Of a stretch of DNA of 6,669 nucleotides, positions 1 through 5,418 are shown in pieces. Source of the stretch: Actinomycetota bacterium (GTDB taxonomy: Bacteria; Actinomycetota; Actinomycetes; Actinomycetales; Microbacteriaceae); the NCBI GenBank assembly GCA_009703545.1, contig WLFX01000055.1, positions 1 to 6,669 of the forward strand. The letters run 5' to 3'. Position 1 is the first letter of the stretch. Every line of letters begins with the position of its first letter. The notes below the pieces were generated by a model, which was not told the origin of the DNA, did not search any database, and saw only the letters and a program-made list of their open reading frames with translations. The position numbers and the translations under genes were made by a program.

Positions 1-103
1 CGATCGAGCTGAAGTGTGCGAAGAGGTCGGGACCGCCCTCATCGGGGGTGATGAAACCATAACCCTTTTCGTTGTTAAACCATTTCACGACGCCTGTGGC
101 CAT
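1..103 (-). CDS. cspA: Cold-shock protein (CspA family), N-terminal part, cut by window start
   Basis: This is a small single-stranded nucleic-acid-binding protein with a cold-shock (OB-fold) domain, acting in the cytoplasm as an RNA chaperone. The 34 visible residues begin [18 protein letters not shown]. They contain the RNP1 motif KGYGFI (residues 13-18) and an RNP2-like LFAHFS (about residues 28-33), both diagnostic of the family, whose full length is usually 65-70 residues, so about half is missing. The start is the ATG at 103-101, preceded on the minus strand by a strong AAGGAG Shine-Dalgarno 9 bases upstream. It is divergent from the glycosyltransferase gene across a 250-base gap. Bacteria often carry several paralogues, so the symbol is a family label. 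I cannot tell whether this copy is cold-induced. Confidence 0.95.
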   Translation of the reverse strand, partial: MATGVVKWFNNEKGYGFITPDEGGPDLFAHFSSI

Positions 104-353
104 GATGCTGCGCTCCTTGCTGTTTGATGGGTCGTACTTCGCCCACCAATGTCACCATCCCTGCGTCCCAGAACTGCCTGAGAGTGATGTGTGACTCATT
201 TGACACTAGCGCAGATTTGTTGAATCGCGCACAAGATTTAGAACATTTGTCGTTTGCGCCTGAAACGATGTTGCGCGCGCGGCACGCTCACGCCACTCGG
301 TCACGGCCTGTCGACCGATAGACTTTTCCAACGACCGTTCGTGAAAGGGCATC

Positions 354-1169
354 GTGAAGAGCGTCTCTATCGTCATTCCCGCCTACAACGAGGAAGAAAC
401 GATTCTTCCGTGCCTTGAGGCATGTGTCGCACAGACAGTGCCAGCCCACGAAATTATCGTCGTCAACAACAAGTCGACCGACAAAACCGTCGCCATCGTT
501 CGCGAGGTGCAATCGCTCTATCCCGACGCACCCATCATCCTGATCGAGCAAGCGGATTCGCAGGGGATCACGCCGACACGGAACAAGGGATTCGATGCGG
601 CAACGGGAGACATCATCGGGCGTATCGACTCGGACTCAATAGTTGAGCCGAACTGGGTCGAGGAAACAACCAAAGCCTTCACGGATCCGACCGTCGACGC
701 GATCACGGGTCCCGTGATCTATTACGAACTGCCGTTCCGCCGATTCGGTCAACTCGCGGACGACACCATGCGCAAAGCGATGTTCAAACTAGTGCGCGAC
801 TACAAGTTCTTGTTCGGCTCGAATATGGGACTGACCCGCACCGCGTGGCTCGCCGTTCGTGATGAAACCTGTGCTGACGAAGAGGACTTGATGCACGAGG
901 ACTTGGATCTCGCTGTCCACGTTCACCGGGCTGGCCTCAAAATTGTTTACGCGCCGCGTGTCATCGCGGGAATGTCACTTCGTCGGATGGATGACAGCCC
1001 GTCGGACATTGTGTCGTATTTGATGCGATTCGACCGGACCTACAACCACCACGGCATCCCCGACCGCAGACTGCGTGTCCCCGCGGCGGCGTTCATGGCG
1101 GTATACCCCATCATCAAGACGATGCACTGGGGCAAACGCATCAGCCGTGCGATTCGCAAACCCCAGTAA
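354..1169 (+). CDS. Glycosyltransferase family 2 protein
   Basis: This is a GT-A fold, inverting nucleotide-sugar glycosyltransferase of 271 residues, probably acting at the cytoplasmic face of the membrane on a lipid-linked or cell-envelope acceptor. The N terminus, VSIVIPAYNEEETI (residues 4-17), is the classical GT2 nucleotide-binding start. IIVVNNKSTDKT (34-45) contains the conserved Asp of the donor site. The metal-binding DxD is Asp92-Ser-Asp94 (IDSDS). GSNMGL (155-160) and the acidic EDLDL (182-186), with its likely catalytic base, follow in the usual order. A short hydrophobic stretch near residues 243-256 may give membrane contact, but there is no clear multi-span domain or signal peptide. 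The start is GTG 354, with GAAAGGG ending 4 bases upstream. The gene stands alone, so donor and acceptor cannot be named. It ends 2 bases from the converging terC-like stop codon. Confidence 0.9.
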   Translation: MKSVSIVIPAYNEEETILPCLEACVAQTVPAHEIIVVNNKSTDKTVAIVREVQSLYPDAPIILIEQADSQGITPTRNKGFDAATGDIIGRIDSDSIVEPNWVEETTKAFTDPTVDAITGPVIYYELPFRRFGQLADDTMRKAMFKLVRDYKFLFGSNMGLTRTAWLAVRDETCADEEDLMHEDLDLAVHVHRAGLKIVYAPRVIAGMSLRRMDDSPSDIVSYLMRFDRTYNHHGIPDRRLRVPAAAFMAVYPIIKTMHWGKRISRAIRKPQ

Positions 1170-1171
1170 AC

Positions 1172-2011
1172 CTATTTTTTGGGAGCGGACTTGCGGGCAA
1201 CCGGTCTGCGAGCCACGGGCTTTGTCGGCGACGGCACGATTGCGTCGTGAAGATCAACAGGTTGTGATTCCGCGCGGGCGTGACGTTGACGACGGTTCTT
1301 TGCTGTGATGTTGAGGGCCTCGACGATGACGGCAAACGCCATCGGGCCATAGATAAAGGCCTTGTCAATCTCGGAACCAAATCCCTCGGCGACGAGCGAG
1401 GCCCCAATCAGAACAAGGAATGCGAGCGCGAGCATTTTGACGGTCGGGTGTTTGGTGACAAAGTCGCCAACCCAGTTTGCGGCGAACAACATCGCGACGG
1501 ACGACACGACGACCGCGACAATCATGATCGGAAGGCTGTCTGCCATTCCGACGGTCATCCCGACCGCGGTAATAATTCCGTCAATCGAGAAGACGATGTC
1601 CAGAACGAGGATTTGACCGATAATCGCCGCGAACGCTTTTGCGCCCTTGTGGGCCGGATTGGCTTTTCCTTCTTCGCCTTCAAGATTTTCGTGGATTTCG
1701 GTGACCGACTTGTAAATGAGAAAAATTCCGCCGGCAATCAAGATGAGATCGCGACCGGAAAAGTGAAAATCGCTGAAGGAAACAACGTCTGCCTCGAGTT
1801 GGATGATCCAATATGCCCCAAATAACATCAGCACTCTCGTCACCATTGCGGCGCTGAGTCCCACGAATTGCGCACGTTTACGCATCTCACCAGGAAGGTT
1901 AGACGCAAGGATTGTGATGAAGATGATGTTGTCTATTCCAAGAACAATCTCAAGAATCGTCAGCGTTGACATCGATAACCAGACAGCGGGGTCGGTCAAG
2001 AATTCAATCAT
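1172..2011 (-). CDS. TerC-family integral membrane protein, probable Mn2+/metal-ion exporter
   Basis: This 279-residue multi-span membrane protein belongs to the TerC family (tellurite resistance TerC, Alx, and YgdQ/YoaE-like proteins), several members of which export Mn2+. The two diagnostic internal-repeat motifs are present: LEIVLGIDNI (residues 20-29, with Glu21 and Asp27) and LDIVFSIDGI (137-146, with Asp138 and Asp144). These acidic residues are the expected metal-binding ones. KMLALAFLVLIG (192-203) is a further conserved helix. Roughly seven hydrophobic segments can be traced, ending near residue 233. The remaining 45 or so residues form a hydrophilic, very basic tail rich in Arg, Lys, Pro and Ala, absent from the core family. 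The start is ATG 2011, with AGGA 7 bases upstream. I see no yybP-ykoY manganese riboswitch in the short leader. The gene is divergent from the thiamine transporter operon and convergent with the glycosyltransferase gene. Confidence 0.9.
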   Translation of the reverse strand: MIEFLTDPAVWLSMSTLTILEIVLGIDNIIFITILASNLPGEMRKRAQFVGLSAAMVTRVLMLFGAYWIIQLEADVVSFSDFHFSGRDLILIAGGIFLIYKSVTEIHENLEGEEGKANPAHKGAKAFAAIIGQILVLDIVFSIDGIITAVGMTVGMADSLPIMIVAVVVSSVAMLFAANWVGDFVTKHPTVKMLALAFLVLIGASLVAEGFGSEIDKAFIYGPMAFAVIVEALNITAKNRRQRHARAESQPVDLHDAIVPSPTKPVARRPVARKSAPKK

Positions 2012-2034
2012 GTGCTTATCCTAAATCAGCGCGA

Positions 2035-2040
2035 TAAGAT
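2035..2040 (+). promoter_or_regulatory. Candidate -10 element for the thiamine transporter operon
   Basis: TAAGAT matches the bacterial -10 consensus TATAAT at four of six positions and would start transcription near 2046-2048, just before the riboswitch aptamer begins. That position is what supports the call. No good -35 is seen: the sequence 17-18 bases upstream overlaps the terC start region and resembles TTGACA poorly. Confidence 0.35.
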
Positions 2041-2043
2041 GGA

Positions 2044-2127
2044 GCGATTCACGGGAGCTCGAAAGGGCTGAGAGGAAGCCACCGCTTCGACCGTCATACC
2101 ATCCGGGTAATGCTGGATTGGAACGGC
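2044..2127 (+). promoter_or_regulatory. TPP riboswitch (THI-box) aptamer
   Basis: This RNA element binds thiamine pyrophosphate and normally lowers expression of downstream thiamine genes. The conserved core CTGAGA is at 2068-2073, and the second pyrophosphate-side signature, GGGTAATGCTGG, is at 2105-2116. The fold can be traced. P2 pairs 2051-2054 with 2091-2094 (ACGG/CCGT). P3 pairs 2056-2060 with 2065-2069 around a GAAA tetraloop. A variable stem, P3a, pairs 2075-2079 with 2084-2088. P4 is CCA 2099-2101 with TGG 2119-2121. P5 pairs 2102-2106 with 2113-2117 around the loop GTAATG. P1 is weak: TTC 2048-2050 with GAA 2121-2123, plus GC 2044-2045 with GC 2126-2127 across a mismatch. The next genes encode a YkoEDC thiamine-type transporter, an independent match to the ligand. 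The exact outer boundaries are my estimate. Confidence 0.92.
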
Positions 2128-2163
2128 AGTTTGATCCCGTGCACAGGAAGAAAGTGCACCACC
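2128..2163 (+). promoter_or_regulatory. Riboswitch expression platform with the ykoE ribosome-binding site
   Basis: The link between aptamer and start codon appears to hold a translational switch. Two copies of the self-complementary hexamer GTGCAC (2139-2144 and 2154-2159) flank a 9-base purine loop and can pair into a hairpin. The best Shine-Dalgarno, AAGAAAGTG at 2148-2156 (7 of 9 matches to AAGGAGGTG), lies in that loop and 3' arm, 7 bases before ATG 2164. A competing helix is possible: TCCCGTG at 2135-2141 is perfectly complementary to CACGGGA at 2050-2056, the P1/P2 5' strand of the aptamer. The two helices share 2139-2141, so they exclude each other. I see no run of T residues that would make this an intrinsic terminator. 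Confidence 0.6.
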
Positions 2164-2730
2164 ATGAGCTACACATTTAGCGGTTGGAGAACCGTCGACC
2201 TTATCGTTGCCGCTGTACTCGCAGTCGCCTCCGGCGTCATCTTTGTCGCCTGGAATTCGTTGTATGCGCCGCTGTCTCTCGGCCTCAGCGGACTGACTCC
2301 GGGCTTCGTGGCATTGCTCGATGGAGTGTGGCTCATCGGGGGTTTGCTCGTCGCACTCGTTGTCCGACGACCGGGTGCCGCTGTTCTCGGCGAGATGATT
2401 GCCGCGTCGGTTTCGGCGATCATTGGCAATCAGTGGGGTTTCACTGTTGTGATCTTCGGTTTCGCACAGGGAATGGCGATGGAACTCGGATTCCGACTCA
2501 TGCGACGAAACAAAGTTGACTTCTTCATAGTCGCTGCAGCCGGCGCATGCGGAGGCGCCGTTCAGGGTGCCTTGGAATATTTCTATTTTTACGCTGGAAC
2601 AGGCGTTGAATTCGCCACAATATACATTGCCTCTGCCACGGCCTCGGGCGCGATACTTGGAGCGGGACTTTCTGTTCTTCTCGTTCGCACCTTGACCAAA
2701 ACAGGCATTCTCGCGACATTCGGACGGTGA
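2164..2730 (+). CDS. ykoE: ECF transporter S component, YkoE family (thiamine precursor/HMP binding)
   Basis: This membrane-embedded substrate-binding subunit of an energy-coupling-factor importer is predicted to bind hydroxymethylpyrimidine (HMP) or thiamine. The 188-residue protein has about six hydrophobic segments, including roughly residues 11-31, 47-67, 93-107, 120-138 and 150-176. The GLSGLTPGF...LLDGVWLIGG region (40-60) followed by RRPGAAVLGE (68-77) and GNQWG (88-92) is the pattern I recognise as YkoE. I chose ATG 2164 because the in-frame ATG at 2110 lies inside the P5 loop of the riboswitch aptamer and would add 18 residues with no membrane or family character. The gene follows a TPP riboswitch and precedes the ATPase gene by 1 base. 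No YkoF-like gene, present in the Bacillus ykoFEDC operon, is here. Substrate assignment rests on family and riboswitch, not on visible binding residues. Confidence 0.88.
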   Translation: MSYTFSGWRTVDLIVAAVLAVASGVIFVAWNSLYAPLSLGLSGLTPGFVALLDGVWLIGGLLVALVVRRPGAAVLGEMIAASVSAIIGNQWGFTVVIFGFAQGMAMELGFRLMRRNKVDFFIVAAAGACGGAVQGALEYFYFYAGTGVEFATIYIASATASGAILGAGLSVLLVRTLTKTGILATFGR

Positions 2731-2731
2731 G

Positions 2732-4084
2732 ATGTCTCGCAGCCTCGTGTCATTCAAATCCTGGTCGTTGGCCTTCAACGGCTCTGATTTTGAGACCCTT
2801 CGCGATGTTTCACTGAAAATTGTTGCCGGTGAGAGGGTACTCATCACCGGCCCGAGCGGAGGAGGGAAATCGACTCTGGTCCGCGCTATCGCTGGGCTGG
2901 TTGATACCTCCACCGTGCAGGAATACGGAACTCGAACGAACCGGGCGAAATCGGTGGCGTATGTCGGCCAAGAACCAGACGAACAAATTCTTTTCCCCAC
3001 AATTCGCGACGAGGTCGCTTTTGTCGCCGAGACCGCGGTGGCGGAACCGTCGGAGGTCGAGGGTCGAATCCGAGAAGCGCTCGATTCAGCCGGAGTGACC
3101 AACCCAATCGAGTCCTCGACCGGGCACTTGTCGGGCGGCGAGAAACAGCGCGTCGCCATCGCGACAGCCATGGCATCGCGTCCGGACCTGCTGGTGCTGG
3201 ACGAACCAACCGCGAGCCTCGACGGAATTTCGATGGAAACCGTGCGCGATGCGGTTCACCGCGTCATCACGGATTCTGATTCGGCGCTGGTCATCGTTGA
3301 ACATCGCATTAAACTCTGGCGCAAGCTCGTTGATCGAATAATCGTAGTCGCGGATGGTCGGATTGCCCTGGACGGCCCTCTCGATGAAGTTTTGGCTACA
3401 CAACGAGGAGCGCTCGTCGCGCTCGGCGTGTGGGTGCCCGGCCATTCGCGTGCCACCAAACCCAATGCTCGTCAGCGCGGTGCACAGACCGTACTCACGA
3501 CGCGAAAGCTTGTCGTGTGTCGTGCCGAAGGCGCAAAGTCTTTTAGGTTGCCGGCGTTGAACCTGCGCGAAGGGGAGGCCGTGGCAATCACGGGTCTCAA
3601 CGGAGCGGGCAAAACCACCGCGCTGCGCGTGCTCGGCGGACTAATTGCCCCGCAAAGCGGAACGGTCGAATACATCGAACAAAGCGTGGAGCCCCACCGA
3701 ATTCCCGCTCGTGCACTCGTGAAACTTGCATCGTCGGTGCTGCAGAACCCGGCGTACGGTTTCGGAAACGGAACCGTGGGGGACGAAGCGCCCGCTCATG
3801 AACGCGCTGCGGTCGGCTTGCGTGGGATGGATCGTCGACACCCGCAAAGTTTGAGCGGAGGCGAGCGACGCAGGCTTGCGATTGCCTCGGCTTTGTCTCG
3901 TGAGCCTCGAATCCTTTTATTGGACGAACCGTCATTCGGTCAGGACGCGCATTCGTGGCATGATCTCCTCGACCGACTCCGGGACTATCTCGACGAGGGT
4001 GGTTCGATTGTTCTTGCATCTCACGACCAATTACTGGTTCGCTCGCTCGCGCACCGAGTGATTCATCTCGGAGAAACACTGTGA
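2732..4084 (+). CDS. ykoD: ECF transporter fused double ATP-binding protein (YkoD-like)
   Basis: This cytoplasmic ATPase subunit powers the ECF importer. Two ABC domains are fused in 450 residues. Domain 1 has Walker A GPSGGGKST (40-48), Q-loop Gln80, signature LSGGEKQR (133-140), Walker B LLVLDEPT (153-160, catalytic Glu158), D-loop ASLD (161-164) and switch His191. Domain 2 has Walker A GLNGAGKTT (288-296), Q-loop Gln338, signature LSGGERRR (374-381), Walker B ILLLDEPS (394-401, Glu399) and His431. All catalytic motifs are intact in both halves, so both sites could hydrolyse ATP. Domain 2 is shorter between Q-loop and signature (36 residues against 53), so its helical subdomain is trimmed. 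ATG 2732 follows the ykoE stop by 1 base, and its ribosome-binding site (GGTGA) overlaps that stop, implying translational coupling. The stop codon overlaps the next start. Confidence 0.93.
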   Translation: MSRSLVSFKSWSLAFNGSDFETLRDVSLKIVAGERVLITGPSGGGKSTLVRAIAGLVDTSTVQEYGTRTNRAKSVAYVGQEPDEQILFPTIRDEVAFVAETAVAEPSEVEGRIREALDSAGVTNPIESSTGHLSGGEKQRVAIATAMASRPDLLVLDEPTASLDGISMETVRDAVHRVITDSDSALVIVEHRIKLWRKLVDRIIVVADGRIALDGPLDEVLATQRGALVALGVWVPGHSRATKPNARQRGAQTVLTTRKLVVCRAEGAKSFRLPALNLREGEAVAITGLNGAGKTTALRVLGGLIAPQSGTVEYIEQSVEPHRIPARALVKLASSVLQNPAYGFGNGTVGDEAPAHERAAVGLRGMDRRHPQSLSGGERRRLAIASALSREPRILLLDEPSFGQDAHSWHDLLDRLRDYLDEGGSIVLASHDQLLVRSLAHRVIHLGETL

Positions 4085-4821
4085 CGGCGCGTCGCCCGCA
4101 CTCGATGGCACTTATCGTGGCGAGTGCTGTCCCCGCGCTCGTCCTTGTCTGGAGTGTCGACCCGTGGATGCCAATTCTCCTGGGTCTCCCGCTGATCGCC
4201 TTTCTCGCGGCGATGACGTCGGATGTCATCACGCCGCCGTCGCGCACGTCAATGTTTGTGCTGGCCGCTGCGGTTGGGATGGCGGGGATTGCGTCGCTGT
4301 TGTACGGAACCCATCGTGGTGCCACGCTTTTCCATTGGGGAATCATGCACATCAGCGAAGGTTCGATTGCAACGTCCAGCGCGGCAATGTTGCGCATTCT
4401 CTCGCTAGCGCTCCCTGCGTTACTTGTTGCCGGCGCCATTTCTGCTCACGAAGTTTTGGCTACGTGCGCGGTGAAACGAATTTTGCCCGACCGAGTCGCG
4501 TTAGCGACACTAATTGCGTTGAGGTTGATACCCGTGATTTCATCCGACCTCGAAGAGACGCAACAGGCTCAACGGGCCAACGGTCGTGCTACGACACCGT
4601 TCACAGTCGCGTTGACCACGCTGGTTATCGCGATTCGTCGGGCCGTGCGCATGAGCGATGTCGCCGAGATTCGCGGTTTCTCGCGATCTAATCGAACCTG
4701 GAGTGTCTATCGTCCTTTGGGTATCCGCGATTGGATGTTGATAACGGGTTCCGTCATCATCGGCATTGCTGCCATGTTTACGGTGGCGTATCTCGGGGTG
4801 TGGAACAGTGCCATCTCCTAA
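4081..4821 (+). CDS. ykoC: ECF transporter T component (EcfT/YkoC-like permease)
   Basis: This transmembrane coupling subunit links the two ATPase domains to the S component. The 246-residue protein has hydrophobic segments near residues 9-25, 30-45, 58-75, 104-122, 137-151 and a last one at about 219-240. Between them is the cytoplasmic coupling region typical of EcfT: SDLEETQQAQRANGRA (155-170) and SDVAEIRGFSRSNRT (192-206). These are the two amphipathic helices whose Arg-small-Gly/Arg motifs (RANGR and IRGF) dock on the ATPases. The first motif departs slightly from the common ARG form. The GTG start at 4081 overlaps the TGA of the ATPase gene as GTGA, a classic coupled start. The C terminus overlaps the kinase start by 14 bases. 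Sequence divergence among T components is high, so the identification leans on position as well as on the coupling helices. Confidence 0.9.
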   Translation: MTARRPHSMALIVASAVPALVLVWSVDPWMPILLGLPLIAFLAAMTSDVITPPSRTSMFVLAAAVGMAGIASLLYGTHRGATLFHWGIMHISEGSIATSSAAMLRILSLALPALLVAGAISAHEVLATCAVKRILPDRVALATLIALRLIPVISSDLEETQQAQRANGRATTPFTVALTTLVIAIRRAVRMSDVAEIRGFSRSNRTWSVYRPLGIRDWMLITGSVIIGIAAMFTVAYLGVWNSAIS

Positions 4822-5299
4822 CCCGCACATCATTCTGATCGACGGGAAAAGTGGAGCGGGAAAGACTCGACTCGCGAGTGTTATCGCTGATTTTCTTGAC
4901 GCGACCCTCGTGCACCTCGACGACGGGTATCACGGCTGGGGCGGACTGGCAGATGGACGCGACGCGATGATCGAAACTGTCGTGACGCCTCTCGCCCTAG
5001 GACAACCCGGCCGTTTCCGCGCGTGGGATTGGAAACGCGATGTCGCAGGCGATGTTATCGACGTTCACCCTGCGGACGTGATGGTAATCGAGGGGTGTGG
5101 TGTCAGTACCCCGCGATCGCGCGAGCTCGCGTCGACGGTGATGTGGGTGGAATGCGACGAGACACTTCGGTTCGAACGGTTGGCTAGTCGCGACCACGGT
5201 GATTTCAACGACTTTTATGAGGCGTGGGATGCCCAGGTGGACGACCACATCGCGCACAATAATCCGATTAACACCGCGACGGTCGTCGTTCGAACCTGA
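4808..5299 (+). CDS. Small P-loop kinase, uridine kinase-like ATP-binding protein
   Basis: This cytoplasmic protein of about 163 residues, with a nucleoside/nucleotide kinase-like fold, probably phosphorylates a small molecule that I cannot name. The Walker A motif is GKSGAGKT (residues 13-20) after a beta strand IILID. VHLDDGYHGWGGL (35-47) resembles the acceptor-binding Asp segment of uridine kinases and phosphoribulokinases. RFRAWDWKRD (69-78) and VMVIEGCG (91-98, Walker B with Glu95) follow. RFERLASRD near residue 125 looks like the basic lid. I chose GTG 4808 because GGGGTG sits 6 bases upstream and the P-loop is then close to the N terminus. An in-frame ATG at 4766 would add 14 residues buried in the permease gene. 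It is last in the thiamine-transport operon, overlapping the permease gene by 14 bases, which suggests but does not prove a role in thiamine salvage. Confidence 0.78.
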   Translation: MPSPNPHIILIDGKSGAGKTRLASVIADFLDATLVHLDDGYHGWGGLADGRDAMIETVVTPLALGQPGRFRAWDWKRDVAGDVIDVHPADVMVIEGCGVSTPRSRELASTVMWVECDETLRFERLASRDHGDFNDFYEAWDAQVDDHIAHNNPINTATVVVRT

Positions 5300-5318
5300 T
5301 TCCGGGGGAGTAACGGTG

Positions 5319-5392
5319 GGTGGCTAACGGGGCTCGAACCCGCGACCTTCAGGACCACAACCAGACGCTCTGCCAACTGAGCTATAGCCACC
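5319..5392 (-). tRNA. tRNA-His (anticodon GTG)
   Basis: Read on the minus strand, the gene has acceptor arm GTGGCTA/TAGCCAC, D stem GCTC/GAGC, anticodon loop TTGTGGT (anticodon GTG, histidine), and T arm GCGGG-TTCGAGC-CCCGT. The extra G at position -1 (complement of 5392) opposite C73 (complement of 5319) is the identity element of tRNA-His. The anticodon stem TCTGG/CCTGA carries a U-U mismatch at the middle pair (29:41). The 3' CCA is not encoded; the bases after C73 read CAC. The gene lies 26 bases downstream of orn on the same strand and may be processed from that transcript. It converges on the kinase gene with 19 bases between. Confidence 0.96.
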
Positions 5393-5401
5393 ATGTGCGC
5401 C

Positions 5402-5417
5402 GAAACGCAACTGTTTC
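5402..5417 (-). other. Small inverted repeat between orn and tRNA-His
   Basis: GAAAC and GTTTC form a 5-base-pair stem with a 6-base loop, starting one base after the orn stop codon. There is no T-rich tract after it, so it is not a convincing terminator. It could act as a processing or spacing hairpin in an orn-tRNA transcript, or be chance. Confidence 0.25.
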
Positions 5418-5418
5418 A

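Noticed and set aside
298..317. Dyad CGGTC/GACCG with a 10-base loop upstream of the glycosyltransferase gene
   Set aside because: Five base pairs with a long loop is within chance for this composition, and no promoter could be placed to give it meaning.
124..321. A possible 65-residue small protein in the gap between cspA and the glycosyltransferase gene
   Set aside because: No good ribosome-binding site, no recognisable pattern, and it covers the region where the cspA leader and promoters should lie.
1280..1825. A 181-residue plus-strand open frame opposite the TerC-family gene
   Set aside because: The minus-strand frame has diagnostic TerC motifs and helices; the plus-strand translation is Asp/Arg-rich without any pattern.
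2012..2100. Searched the terC leader for a yybP-ykoY manganese riboswitch
   Set aside because: The structured element in this interval reads on the plus strand as a TPP aptamer; the minus strand shows no yybP-ykoY core, and the terC leader is short.
2026..3171. A 381-residue open frame on the minus strand opposite the riboswitch, ykoE and the start of ykoD
   Set aside because: Its translation is low-complexity, Ser/Arg-rich and matches no family, and the plus strand holds clear transporter genes with all motifs. It also crosses the riboswitch. It is a shadow frame.
3597..4439. A 280-residue open frame on the minus strand opposite the ATPase and permease genes
   Set aside because: No recognisable domain, Arg-rich composition typical of antisense frames in GC-rich coding DNA, and it lies opposite the intact second ABC domain and EcfT.
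5300..5318. Looked for a terminator between the kinase gene and the convergent tRNA
   Set aside because: The 19 bases contain no inverted repeat or T run.
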